64,000 nt of DNA from Glaciecola flavus. Its GTDB lineage: Bacteria > Pseudomonadota > Gammaproteobacteria > Enterobacterales > Alteromonadaceae. Below, piece after piece: positions 34,576-42,838 of the stretch; the stretch's first letter is position 1, and each line of letters opens with the position of its first letter. The stretch is from NCBI RefSeq assembly GCF_042646125.1, contig NZ_JBHRSW010000014.1, positions 124,001-188,000 on the forward strand, written 5' to 3'. Made by a program: the position numbers and the translations under genes. Below the pieces are notes generated by a model, which was not told where the DNA came from, made no database searches, and worked only from the letters and a program-made list of their open reading frames with translations.

Positions 34576-36633
34576 ATGAATGTAAAGCGTTTCGCAGCTA
34601 AAAAGCTGTTTTTAGCGACTACCTTTATCGGGTTTGCTAATTTTTACTTTGCACCTGCTTATGCAAAAGTGGCAACCGAATCTGTAGAAATTCCCGATTT
34701 AGCGCAAGAAGAACAGCATGCTAAAGCAGCCACGCGCATTTCAGAATTATTTACTCGCGCTCACTACAAAAAAGTCAGTATTGACGATGCGCTGTCTGAA
34801 AAAGTTTTTCATAAATATCTGGACGCACTCGACAACAGTAAACATTTCTTTTTAGCTAAGGACATTGAACAATTTAGCAAATATAGAGAAAAATTTGATG
34901 AGGCTATCAAAGTCGGTAATTTAGAAATTGCTTACGATATGTATTCTCTAAATCTTGAACGTCGTAGAGCGCGTTTAGAGTTTGCACTCTCCTTGTTGGA
35001 ACAGGAATTTGACTTTGAAAAAGCAGGTGACAAGTTCTTTTACGACAGAGAAGATGCGCAATGGGCGCAGACAAGTCAAGAATTAGATGAAGTATGGCGT
35101 CAACGCGTAAAATATGATGCGCTGAATTTAGTACTCGCTGACAAAACGGTGGAAGAAGCTAAAACTCTGTTGAACAAGCGTTACAAGCGAGCTATCCGTC
35201 GACTTTCGCAAACGAATAGTGAAGATGTGTTTCAAACAGTCATGAATGCATTTGCGCGAAGCATCGAGGCACATACTAGTTACCTCTCCCCCAGAAATAC
35301 CGAACGCTTCCAAATGGACATGAATCTCTCCCTTGAAGGCATTGGGGCAGTGCTGCGTAGCGAAGATGATCATACCGTAGTAGTGAGTGTTGTGGCTGGC
35401 GGTCCAGCGGATAAGAATGGCGAAATTAAACCACAAGATAAAATATTGGGTGTGGCACAAGAAGACGAAGAAACATACGTTGATGTAGTGGGTTGGCGTC
35501 TCGACGAAGTCGTTGAACTGATCAAGGGGCCTAAGGGAAGCTCGGTTAAATTACAGGTACAAAAAGGTGGCTCGGATAGCAAAAAAGTAATTGATGTGGC
35601 CATAACCCGTGACAAGGTCAAGTTAGAAGATAAGGCGGCAAAATCAGAAGTATATGAACAAGAAGATGGCAAAAAAATTGGTGTGATCGAAATTCCATCT
35701 TTTTATCACCGCTTACATGCTGACGTTATCAAGCTATTAAACGAATTTAATGAACAAGATGTGCAAGGTGTCATTGTAGACTTAAGAGGAAATGGCGGAG
35801 GCTCTCTTCCTGAAGCCGTTGCCTTATCTGGTCTGTTTATCGATAAAGGGCCAATTGTGCAGATTAGGCGAGAAAACGGGCATATTGAGGTTAACCGAGA
35901 TAGGGATGGTTTAGTCACGTATGACGGTCCTTTAACCGTGTTAGTGGACAGATTTAGTGCGTCGGCAAGCGAAATATTTGCCGCTGCTATGCAAGACTTT
36001 AATCGAGCAATAATCATTGGCGAACAAACCTTTGGTAAAGGGACAGTTCAGCAACATCGTTCTTTAGGCCGTATTTACGACTTTTACGAAAATAAACTGG
36101 GCGCCGTACAATACACGATGGCTAAGTTTTATCGCATCAGCGGCGGCAGCACCCAGCACAAAGGGGTTAAACCTGATATCTTATATCCCAGTGCAATTGA
36201 GCCAGAAGAGTGGGGCGAGAGCAAAGAAGAGAACGCTTTGCCTTGGGACAAGATAAAGCGAGCAAACTATGTGACGGTTACAAACAGTCACAACATGATT
36301 GATGTACTTACCGCTAAACACAATGCTAGAGTCGTTAAAGACCCAGAGTTTCAGTATATCTATGATGACATCGAAGAGTATAAAAAGAATAAAGACAAGA
36401 AGTTTATCTCTTTAGTAGCGTCTGAACGAAAAGCGGAAAGTAAGAAAAATGACGAGAAACGATTGATTCGTGTCAACGAGCGCCTTGAAAGGATGGGCTT
36501 GAGTAAAGTTGAATCGCTAGAAGACGAGTTACCGGAAAAATTAGAAGAGATCGACCCGTTTTTGACAGAGGCGGTTAATATCACAAGTGATATGATAAAA
36601 ACGGGCAGCTATGCTTTAAATACCCGTTCTTAA
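34576..36633 (+). CDS. prc: tail-specific periplasmic protease Prc (Tsp)
   Basis: A 685-residue carboxy-terminal processing protease. The N-terminal signal peptide ends near AYA (FANFYFAPAYA). The PDZ domain is around residues 240-330 (LEGIGAVLRSEDDHTVVVSVVAGGPA). The catalytic Ser463 lies in FSASASEIFAAAMQ and Lys488 in GEQTFGKGTVQQ, with the 25-residue spacing seen in E. coli Prc (Ser452/Lys477). The C-terminal DUF3340 region is present. Prc trims FtsI and degrades proteins such as MepS and tagged proteins in the periplasm. A GAGG ribosome-binding site precedes the ATG, 13 nt after proQ. Confidence 0.96.
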   Translation: MNVKRFAAKKLFLATTFIGFANFYFAPAYAKVATESVEIPDLAQEEQHAKAATRISELFTRAHYKKVSIDDALSEKVFHKYLDALDNSKHFFLAKDIEQFSKYREKFDEAIKVGNLEIAYDMYSLNLERRRARLEFALSLLEQEFDFEKAGDKFFYDREDAQWAQTSQELDEVWRQRVKYDALNLVLADKTVEEAKTLLNKRYKRAIRRLSQTNSEDVFQTVMNAFARSIEAHTSYLSPRNTERFQMDMNLSLEGIGAVLRSEDDHTVVVSVVAGGPADKNGEIKPQDKILGVAQEDEETYVDVVGWRLDEVVELIKGPKGSSVKLQVQKGGSDSKKVIDVAITRDKVKLEDKAAKSEVYEQEDGKKIGVIEIPSFYHRLHADVIKLLNEFNEQDVQGVIVDLRGNGGGSLPEAVALSGLFIDKGPIVQIRRENGHIEVNRDRDGLVTYDGPLTVLVDRFSASASEIFAAAMQDFNRAIIIGEQTFGKGTVQQHRSLGRIYDFYENKLGAVQYTMAKFYRISGGSTQHKGVKPDILYPSAIEPEEWGESKEENALPWDKIKRANYVTVTNSHNMIDVLTAKHNARVVKDPEFQYIYDDIEEYKKNKDKKFISLVASERKAESKKNDEKRLIRVNERLERMGLSKVESLEDELPEKLEEIDPFLTEAVNITSDMIKTGSYALNTRS

Positions 36634-36732
36634 GCTGTATTAAAAAAACAGCAAGTGTAGAGGTTCAGTAAACAAAGCTCTTGTTTGTTGAGCTTTTACA
36701 TTTATAGGGATAATAATAGCCAATAAAATAAT

Positions 36733-36959
36733 AGAGGCTGTTTATCTTTGGTTATTTTTTGTGTTGGTTCTAAAATTGGATAAGCCAACTACAACGAAGT
36801 ATTATCCAATTTTAGAGCCAATCCTTCGGGCTGCGGCCATTAATTCGTCACACGGCCTCTAAATTCACTCATTTGGAACCACCAAACCACGTGAATTTAG
36901 CGTTGTTTGACGAATTAATGACCGGCAGCACAAATAATAAACAAAGATAAACAGCCTCT
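36733..36959. repeat. large branched inverted repeat
   Basis: An outer stem pairs 36733-36766 with 36926-36959 (34 nt, the outermost 18 bp perfect). Inside are two further hairpins. One pairs 36766-36783 with 36802-36819 (18 bp, one wobble). The other pairs about 36834-36850 with 36908-36924 and contains an inner stem CTAAATTCAC/GTGAATTTAG and a terminal TTTGG/CCAAA. The whole 227 nt can fold as a branched structure. It fills most of the 344-nt gap between prc and the SNF transporter gene and ends 18 nt before that ATG. No transposase or coding capacity is present. Confidence 0.8.
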
Positions 36960-36977
36960 CATAAAAATGAGGTTTTC

Positions 36978-38306
36978 ATGGCGTCAAGAGGGCAATTTTC
37001 TTCCCGGCTAGGATTTATTCTAGCTGCGGCTGGTTCTGCAGTAGGTTTAGGGAACATTTGGGGCTTCCCCACCAAAGTTGCCGAAAATGGTGGCGCTGCA
37101 TTCATCATCATGTATTTAGCAATGGCGTTTTTGTTAGCTTACCCAGTATTGATGGCTGAGTTGATTATTGGTCGCGCAAAGCGAGCAAACATGATTGACG
37201 CATTGCGCAGTATATCTGGAAACGTAATGGGTACAATTGTCGGCAGTATTGGCGCAATTACCGTGATGTTGATTCTCGCCTTTTACGCTATTGTGGCCGG
37301 TTGGATGTTGTCATACTTAGTTGAGGCACTGTTAAGTGTTATCAATGTTAGCGTACCTTGGCTTACTGCAGATTCTATTACGCGTAACCTAATTTTTACC
37401 GCTGCTTTTCTAGTTTTTACGTGTATTGTTGTGATTGGCGGGGTTAGTGCAGGGATAGAAAGATGGTCAGTGCGCCTAATGCCCACACTGTTTGTTTTGA
37501 TGCTGTTGTTGATTGTCTATGTAAGTATTCAACCTGGCGCAATACAAGGTTGGAAAACACTTTTGGTACCTGATGTTTCGCGTGTTTTATCTCCAAGTCT
37601 TATGTTGGATGCAATGGGACAGGCGTTCTTTTCCATGTCTTTAGGTGTGGGTACTATGTTGGTTTATGGTTCTTATGTGCGAAAACAAGAAAACTTACCT
37701 TCACTTGGTGCATCCGTTGCGCTTGTTGATATCGGTGTTGCTATCTTAGCGGGCATGCTTATTATTCCTGCGATGTACGTCGCACTAAATAATGGTGTAG
37801 AAATTTTCAATGAAAATGGCAGTTTAATTTCTGGACCAACCCTCATCTTTTCTGTACTGCCATCCTTGTTTGAAAGCATTGGGTACGTTGGGACTGTTAT
37901 CGCGTCAGCATTTTTTTTGCTTATGGTAATCGCGGCACTGACTTCCTCTATATCAATGCTGGAAGTGCCGGTTTCCTATATGGTGGACGCAAAAAAATTC
38001 TCTCGAAATCGTGCGACGCAAATAATCACCTTCGTGGTCTTTATTGCGAGCCTAGTAATTGTGTTTAACTTCGGCGCGCTATTTGGTTTGGTAATCACTA
38101 TCACAACAGAATACAGCCAACCACTACTTGGTTTACTTTTGTGTATTTTTGCGGGGTGGATTTGGAAGCGCAATGAAATACTAAACGAGTTGAAAAATGG
38201 TAATGACCAAGCCGAAAATAGCTGGTTTTGGAAGATATGGCCGTGGTATGTGAAGTTACTGTGCCCTTTATTCATAGGCTTAAATTTTTACTTTTCGGTG
38301 CTATAA
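36978..38306 (+). CDS. sodium-dependent transporter (neurotransmitter:sodium symporter, SNF family)
   Basis: A 442-residue, LeuT-fold symporter. The TM1 signature GSAVGLGNIWGFPTKVAENGG (residues about 15-35) contains the unwound Na+/substrate-binding region. The TM6 segment is AFFSMSLGVGTMLVYGSYV and the TM8 part AALTSSISMLEV. About 11-12 helices are expected, as in bacterial members. Na+-coupled uptake of an amino acid or related compound is likely. The GAGG site 8 nt before the ATG supports the start. The stop is only 3 nt from the NhaC start, so the two form an operon. Confidence 0.93.
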   Translation: MASRGQFSSRLGFILAAAGSAVGLGNIWGFPTKVAENGGAAFIIMYLAMAFLLAYPVLMAELIIGRAKRANMIDALRSISGNVMGTIVGSIGAITVMLILAFYAIVAGWMLSYLVEALLSVINVSVPWLTADSITRNLIFTAAFLVFTCIVVIGGVSAGIERWSVRLMPTLFVLMLLLIVYVSIQPGAIQGWKTLLVPDVSRVLSPSLMLDAMGQAFFSMSLGVGTMLVYGSYVRKQENLPSLGASVALVDIGVAILAGMLIIPAMYVALNNGVEIFNENGSLISGPTLIFSVLPSLFESIGYVGTVIASAFFLLMVIAALTSSISMLEVPVSYMVDAKKFSRNRATQIITFVVFIASLVIVFNFGALFGLVITITTEYSQPLLGLLLCIFAGWIWKRNEILNELKNGNDQAENSWFWKIWPWYVKLLCPLFIGLNFYFSVL

Positions 38307-38309
38307 ATT

Positions 38310-39773
38310 ATGGATGACAAACTAATCAAAGAACCTTCACTGTTGGATTCTCTTCTCCCAATTGTTTTGTTAATCATCATGATGGGCGGAGCGGTCTTTT
38401 TATTTGGAAGTGATTCATCGTTTGGTCCCAATCAAATCGCTTTATTGACCGGTATGTTTGTCGCTTCTGTTATCGGCTTGAAAAATGGGCACACTTGGAA
38501 GTCGATTGAAAAGGGGGTAGTTAAAGGTATCTCTATGTCTCTAGGTGCCTGTTTGATTTTGATGGCAGTCGGATCACTCATTGGCACTTGGATGTTAGCC
38601 GGTACGGTGCCGACACTAATTTATTACGGTTTAGCATTACTTAATCCGAGTTTATTTTATGCTGCAGCATGCTTGGTCTGTGCGATTGTTGCGATGAGTA
38701 TAGGTAGCTCTTGGACGACAGCGGCAACGGTCGGGGTCGCGTTGATAGGCGTTGCGACGGGCATGGATATGTCTCTAGCTATTACTGCAGGTGCAATTAT
38801 TTCTGGTGCTTATTTTGGCGATAAGTTGTCCCCTTTGTCAGAAACCACCAACCTAGCACCTGCAATAGCCGGCACAGACCTATTTGAGCACATTAAGTAC
38901 ATGCTATGGACAACAGTACCAAGTTTTGTCATTGCAATGACACTCTTTATTATTATAGGTTTTCAGGCAGATACGAGTGATGCCGGTTCCAGAATCGCAG
39001 AAATGCGAACGCTCTTAGACGATAACTTTAATATTGCATGGTATACACTTATCCCATTGTTTGTATTGTTGACTCTAGCCATCAATAAAATGCCGGCCTT
39101 TCCTGCCGTAGCGATTGGCGCAGTAGTTGGCGGCATTTGGGCGGTTTTATTTCAGCAAGAACTCGTATTGTCTATGATTGACTCTACGCATGGCAATGCA
39201 TTAAAAAGCCTCCAAGTAGTTTGGATAGCCATGTTTGATGGTGTGAGCTTTAGCACGGGAAATGAGGATTTAGATAGCTTGCTATCACGTGGCGGCATGT
39301 CAAACATGCTAAACACAATTTGGTTAATCATTTGTGCAATGTCGTTTGGTGCGGTGTTAGAAAGCGTGGGTTTGTTGAAATCTATCGTATCAGCCATACT
39401 CAAAGGCGCTCGCAGTGCAGGAGACATGGTGAGCCGGACGATATTGACTTGTATTGGTACTAACATAGTCACAGCCGATCAATACATTTCGATTGTTATG
39501 CCTGGTCGTATGTACAAGGAGGAATACCAAAAACGTGATCTTCATCAGCTCAATCTTTCGAGAAGTTTGGAAGATGGCGGAACCATTACCTCTCCACTTA
39601 TTCCGTGGAATACTTGTGGTGCTTACATGCACGGTGTGTTACAAGTCAATCCGCTTGACTACATCTACTACGCGTTCTTTAATTTAATAAACCCGATACT
39701 TGCGGTTATCTATGCTTATTTTGGTATTAAAATATTGCGTTTAACGCCACCAAAAATCGAGATTACTCGCTAA
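38310..39773 (+). CDS. nhaC: Na+/H+ antiporter NhaC family
   Basis: A 487-residue membrane protein of the NhaC antiporter family with about 11-12 helices. Family-typical segments include IGSSWTTAATVGVALIGVA, GAIISGAYFGDKLSPLSETT and SLEDGGTITSPLIPWNTCGA. These antiporters expel Na+ (or exchange malate/lactate in some relatives) against protons. It follows the Na+ symporter gene by 3 nt, suggesting a functional pair in which NhaC removes the sodium taken up. An intrinsic terminator follows. Confidence 0.93.
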   Translation: MDDKLIKEPSLLDSLLPIVLLIIMMGGAVFLFGSDSSFGPNQIALLTGMFVASVIGLKNGHTWKSIEKGVVKGISMSLGACLILMAVGSLIGTWMLAGTVPTLIYYGLALLNPSLFYAAACLVCAIVAMSIGSSWTTAATVGVALIGVATGMDMSLAITAGAIISGAYFGDKLSPLSETTNLAPAIAGTDLFEHIKYMLWTTVPSFVIAMTLFIIIGFQADTSDAGSRIAEMRTLLDDNFNIAWYTLIPLFVLLTLAINKMPAFPAVAIGAVVGGIWAVLFQQELVLSMIDSTHGNALKSLQVVWIAMFDGVSFSTGNEDLDSLLSRGGMSNMLNTIWLIICAMSFGAVLESVGLLKSIVSAILKGARSAGDMVSRTILTCIGTNIVTADQYISIVMPGRMYKEEYQKRDLHQLNLSRSLEDGGTITSPLIPWNTCGAYMHGVLQVNPLDYIYYAFFNLINPILAVIYAYFGIKILRLTPPKIEITR

Positions 39774-39796
39774 AGGGTAATGTCACCCAAATAATA

Positions 39797-39816
39797 GGGC
39801 GCACTCGCGCCTTTTT
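39797..39816 (+). terminator. intrinsic terminator after nhaC
   Basis: GGCGC (39798-39802) pairs with GCGCC (39807-39811) over a 4-nt loop, followed by TTTTT. It ends the symporter-nhaC operon before pepN. Confidence 0.8.
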
Positions 39817-39837
39817 GATTGTCTAGGAATACTGAGC

Positions 39838-42453
39838 ATGACCGAGCACCTAATCAAACGTAGGCTTGATTATCAACAGCCTGATTTTTCTATTCGTTCC
39901 ACTTTTTTGACCTTTGACTTATCGCCAAGCAAAACGGTTGTGACCAGTTGTTTGCATATCAAAAAAGAAAACATAAACGCGACACAACTGAAGTTAGATG
40001 GAGAGAACCTTCTGTTACTGTCGGTGAGTGTGAATGGACGTAGCTTAGGTGAATATGAATATCAATTTGATGAATATAGTTTAAGTTTGAATATTGACGA
40101 GGAAAATGTTGAACTTGAAATCACAACGCAAATTGATCCTCAGTCTAATACATCCTTGGAAGGCTTGTACTACACACAAAGCACGTATTGCACGCAGTGC
40201 GAAGCCGAAGGCTTTCGTAAAATAAGCTATTACCTTGATAGGCCAGATGTACTCTCTGTTTTTACTGTGACTATTCGCTCGAAATGCGAAACAGACAAGT
40301 TTTTATTGTCTAATGGAAATCTAGTCAAACGTTATCAAGATGGTGACACTGCCATCGCGGTCTGGCACGACCCACACCCCAAACCCAGTTATTTGTTTGC
40401 GCTAGTGGCGGGGGATTTTGATCTATTAACAGACAGCTATAGTACGCTCAGTGGTCGCCAAATTAACTTAGAGCTCTATCTAGAAAAAGGACGCTTAAAG
40501 CAAGGGCAGCACGCCTTGGACTCATTGAAAAAAGCAATGCGATGGGATGAAGAGACCTATGGTTTGGAATACGATTTAGCTGTTTATATGGTGGTAGCTG
40601 TAGATTTCTTTAATATGGGAGCCATGGAAAACAAAGGCTTAAATGTATTTAATTCGAAATTTGTACTAGCTGATCCACAAACAGCGACAGATGAAGACTA
40701 TTTCAATATTGAATCTATTATTGCACATGAATATTTTCATAATTGGACTGGTAATCGTGTGACCTGCAGAGACTGGTTTCAACTCAGCTTAAAAGAGGGG
40801 CTGACTGTTTTTAGAGACCAGCAGTTTAGTGCTGATATGAGCAGCTATCTATCGACAAGGATCGCGCAAGTAAAGGTAATACGTGAACATCAATTTGTTG
40901 AGGACGCAGGCCCTATGAGTCATCCCATTCGTCCTGATGAAGTAATGGAAATGAACAACTTTTACACGGTTACTGTTTATGACAAAGGTGCAGAGGTGAT
41001 CCGCATGTTACACACATTGTTGACCAAAGAGGGTTTCAGAAAAGGCATGGATTTATACTTTGCCCGTCACGATGGGCAAGCCGTAACCTGTGATGACTTT
41101 GTTGATGCAATGGCGAGTGCAAATAATGTCGATTTGAGGCACTTTCAACTTTGGTATTCTCAGAGCGGTACCCCTTTGATTAAGGTGCGAAAAGTTGGGA
41201 GTGAAAACAAAGGAAAAAGCACCACATTTGAATTTACACAAATTAACGCTGCAACACCTGACCAAGCGAATAAAAAGCCATTGTTTGTGCCTATTTCAAC
41301 CAAGTTTTTAGACGAATCTGGGCAAGAGATAAAGGTGAGTAGCTTGAATAACGGCAATATCATTGTGGATCGCGATAAGGTCTCCGTTACTGTCGAAAGT
41401 GAAAACGTGACGCCGGTGTTGCTTGATAATTTTTCTGCGCCCATTATTGTCGAATATGACTACGCAATCGACGAGTTACTCCACATTATTCAGTATGCGG
41501 ATTCTTCCTATGCCAAGTGGGATGCGAGCCAAGGCTTATTTATCAAATGCATACAAACCTGCTATTTAGAAGATTTTGATTCCTTAACGCAGAGAGAAAC
41601 TAAGGCTGTACTCGCTAAGTACGCAAACGTGTTAAAGAGTAATTCAATTGAAAGCGATGTGCTGGCTCAACTCTTGTCCGTACCGAGTTTTGAGGCGGCT
41701 AGAGTAGGCTTGGAGAGTATCGATCCCATTCGGTTTGATGCTGCTATTCAAGCTGTTCAACAGGCTTTTGCTGATGAGCTTGGTGAATATGCTTTGTTGC
41801 GTTGCCAAGACTTTATTCAAAGTGAATATGAATACAGTACTGAGCAAGTTAATGCGCGTGCGATATATGCGGCTTGGTTAAAGTTAGCGAGTTTGAGTGA
41901 ACAAGGCAAAAACGCAGCACTAGTTACTTTGCGCAAAAGGTACGCGAATGCAGATAATATGAGCGATAAATTAAACTGTTTGAAAGTCGCGCAAGCTACG
42001 AATATCGCTGTATTTGATGAACTTATGCTCAAGTTTGAGAGTGAATATACGCATGATGCCGTTATTATGGATAAGTGGTTTAGCCTGCACGCCACAGCTC
42101 GACGCAGTGATATACTGTCGCGTTTAGATTTACTCAAAGCGCATAGCCAATTTAATCAGCGTAATCCCAATAAAGTCAGAGCGTTACTTGGTAGTTTTGC
42201 GTTTTACAACCTATCAGGGTTTCACCAAAAAGACGGCTTGGGCTACAAATATGTGGCAGACTACTTGTTGCAACTTGATAAAATCAACCCGCAAGTCGCC
42301 AGTAGAATCATTACGCCTTTACTGCAATTTAAGCAATACGATGCCTCTTATAAAGCCCATATGAAACACCAGTTAGAGCGTATTTTTAATAGTAAAGAGT
42401 TGAGTAAAGATTTGTTCGAAAAAACCAGCAAAGCGCTTGCATCAGACACTTAA
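39838..42453 (+). CDS. pepN: aminopeptidase N
   Basis: An 871-residue M1 zinc metallopeptidase, same size as E. coli PepN (870). The GAMEN substrate motif (NMGAMENKGLNVFNS) lies near residue 260. The zinc site is HEYFH at 297-301 with Glu298 as general base, and the third ligand Glu320 is in SLKEGLTVF; the numbering coincides with E. coli. The C-terminal helical domain is complete. It is the major cytosolic N-terminal aminopeptidase in protein turnover. It is followed 18 nt later by a DUF2835 gene. Confidence 0.97.
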   Translation: MTEHLIKRRLDYQQPDFSIRSTFLTFDLSPSKTVVTSCLHIKKENINATQLKLDGENLLLLSVSVNGRSLGEYEYQFDEYSLSLNIDEENVELEITTQIDPQSNTSLEGLYYTQSTYCTQCEAEGFRKISYYLDRPDVLSVFTVTIRSKCETDKFLLSNGNLVKRYQDGDTAIAVWHDPHPKPSYLFALVAGDFDLLTDSYSTLSGRQINLELYLEKGRLKQGQHALDSLKKAMRWDEETYGLEYDLAVYMVVAVDFFNMGAMENKGLNVFNSKFVLADPQTATDEDYFNIESIIAHEYFHNWTGNRVTCRDWFQLSLKEGLTVFRDQQFSADMSSYLSTRIAQVKVIREHQFVEDAGPMSHPIRPDEVMEMNNFYTVTVYDKGAEVIRMLHTLLTKEGFRKGMDLYFARHDGQAVTCDDFVDAMASANNVDLRHFQLWYSQSGTPLIKVRKVGSENKGKSTTFEFTQINAATPDQANKKPLFVPISTKFLDESGQEIKVSSLNNGNIIVDRDKVSVTVESENVTPVLLDNFSAPIIVEYDYAIDELLHIIQYADSSYAKWDASQGLFIKCIQTCYLEDFDSLTQRETKAVLAKYANVLKSNSIESDVLAQLLSVPSFEAARVGLESIDPIRFDAAIQAVQQAFADELGEYALLRCQDFIQSEYEYSTEQVNARAIYAAWLKLASLSEQGKNAALVTLRKRYANADNMSDKLNCLKVAQATNIAVFDELMLKFESEYTHDAVIMDKWFSLHATARRSDILSRLDLLKAHSQFNQRNPNKVRALLGSFAFYNLSGFHQKDGLGYKYVADYLLQLDKINPQVASRIITPLLQFKQYDASYKAHMKHQLERIFNSKELSKDLFEKTSKALASDT

Positions 42454-42471
42454 CGGCACGTCTGCTCTGAA

Positions 42472-42696
42472 ATGAATAAACGTTATACCTTCAATATTAA
42501 TATGCCTTACGCTAAGTGTCAGGAATTATACAATGTTGATATTAAGTATATTGTAGTCGAAGATTTAAATGGCAAACGCATTCAATTATTGAAAAAACAC
42601 ATCCTTCGGTTTTTAAGCCCTTCTGGTATCCATGGCGTATTTACACTCGAGGTTGACCAAAATAACAGCTTTAAATCAATTGAGAAAAATGCATAA
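42472..42696 (+). CDS. DUF2835 family protein
   Basis: This 74-residue protein matches the small DUF2835 family known from marine gammaproteobacteria. Its core YTFNINMPYAKCQELYNVDI and VVEDLNGKRIQLLKKHILRF is followed by GIHGVFTLEVDQNNSF. The fold is predicted beta-rich and the function is unknown. The gene trails pepN by 18 nt and is probably transcribed with it, an arrangement I recall from related genomes. Confidence 0.82.
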   Translation: MNKRYTFNINMPYAKCQELYNVDIKYIVVEDLNGKRIQLLKKHILRFLSPSGIHGVFTLEVDQNNSFKSIEKNA

Positions 42697-42838
42697 AAAA
42701 CAATGATTTAATATATTGAGCATTCAACTGGTACGATTAGTTCTTGAGATTATACAAAATTAATGTAATATTTTTGTTAATTATGAACTTGTGTCTACAC
42801 TAATGAGTAGTATCGCTTAGATTGGAGAGAGTAAACGC

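Noticed and set aside
36834..36925. Integron attC-like site within the branched repeat
   Set aside because: The outer palindromes do not end in the RYYYAAC/GTTRRRY core sites required of attC, and no integrase or gene cassette is nearby.
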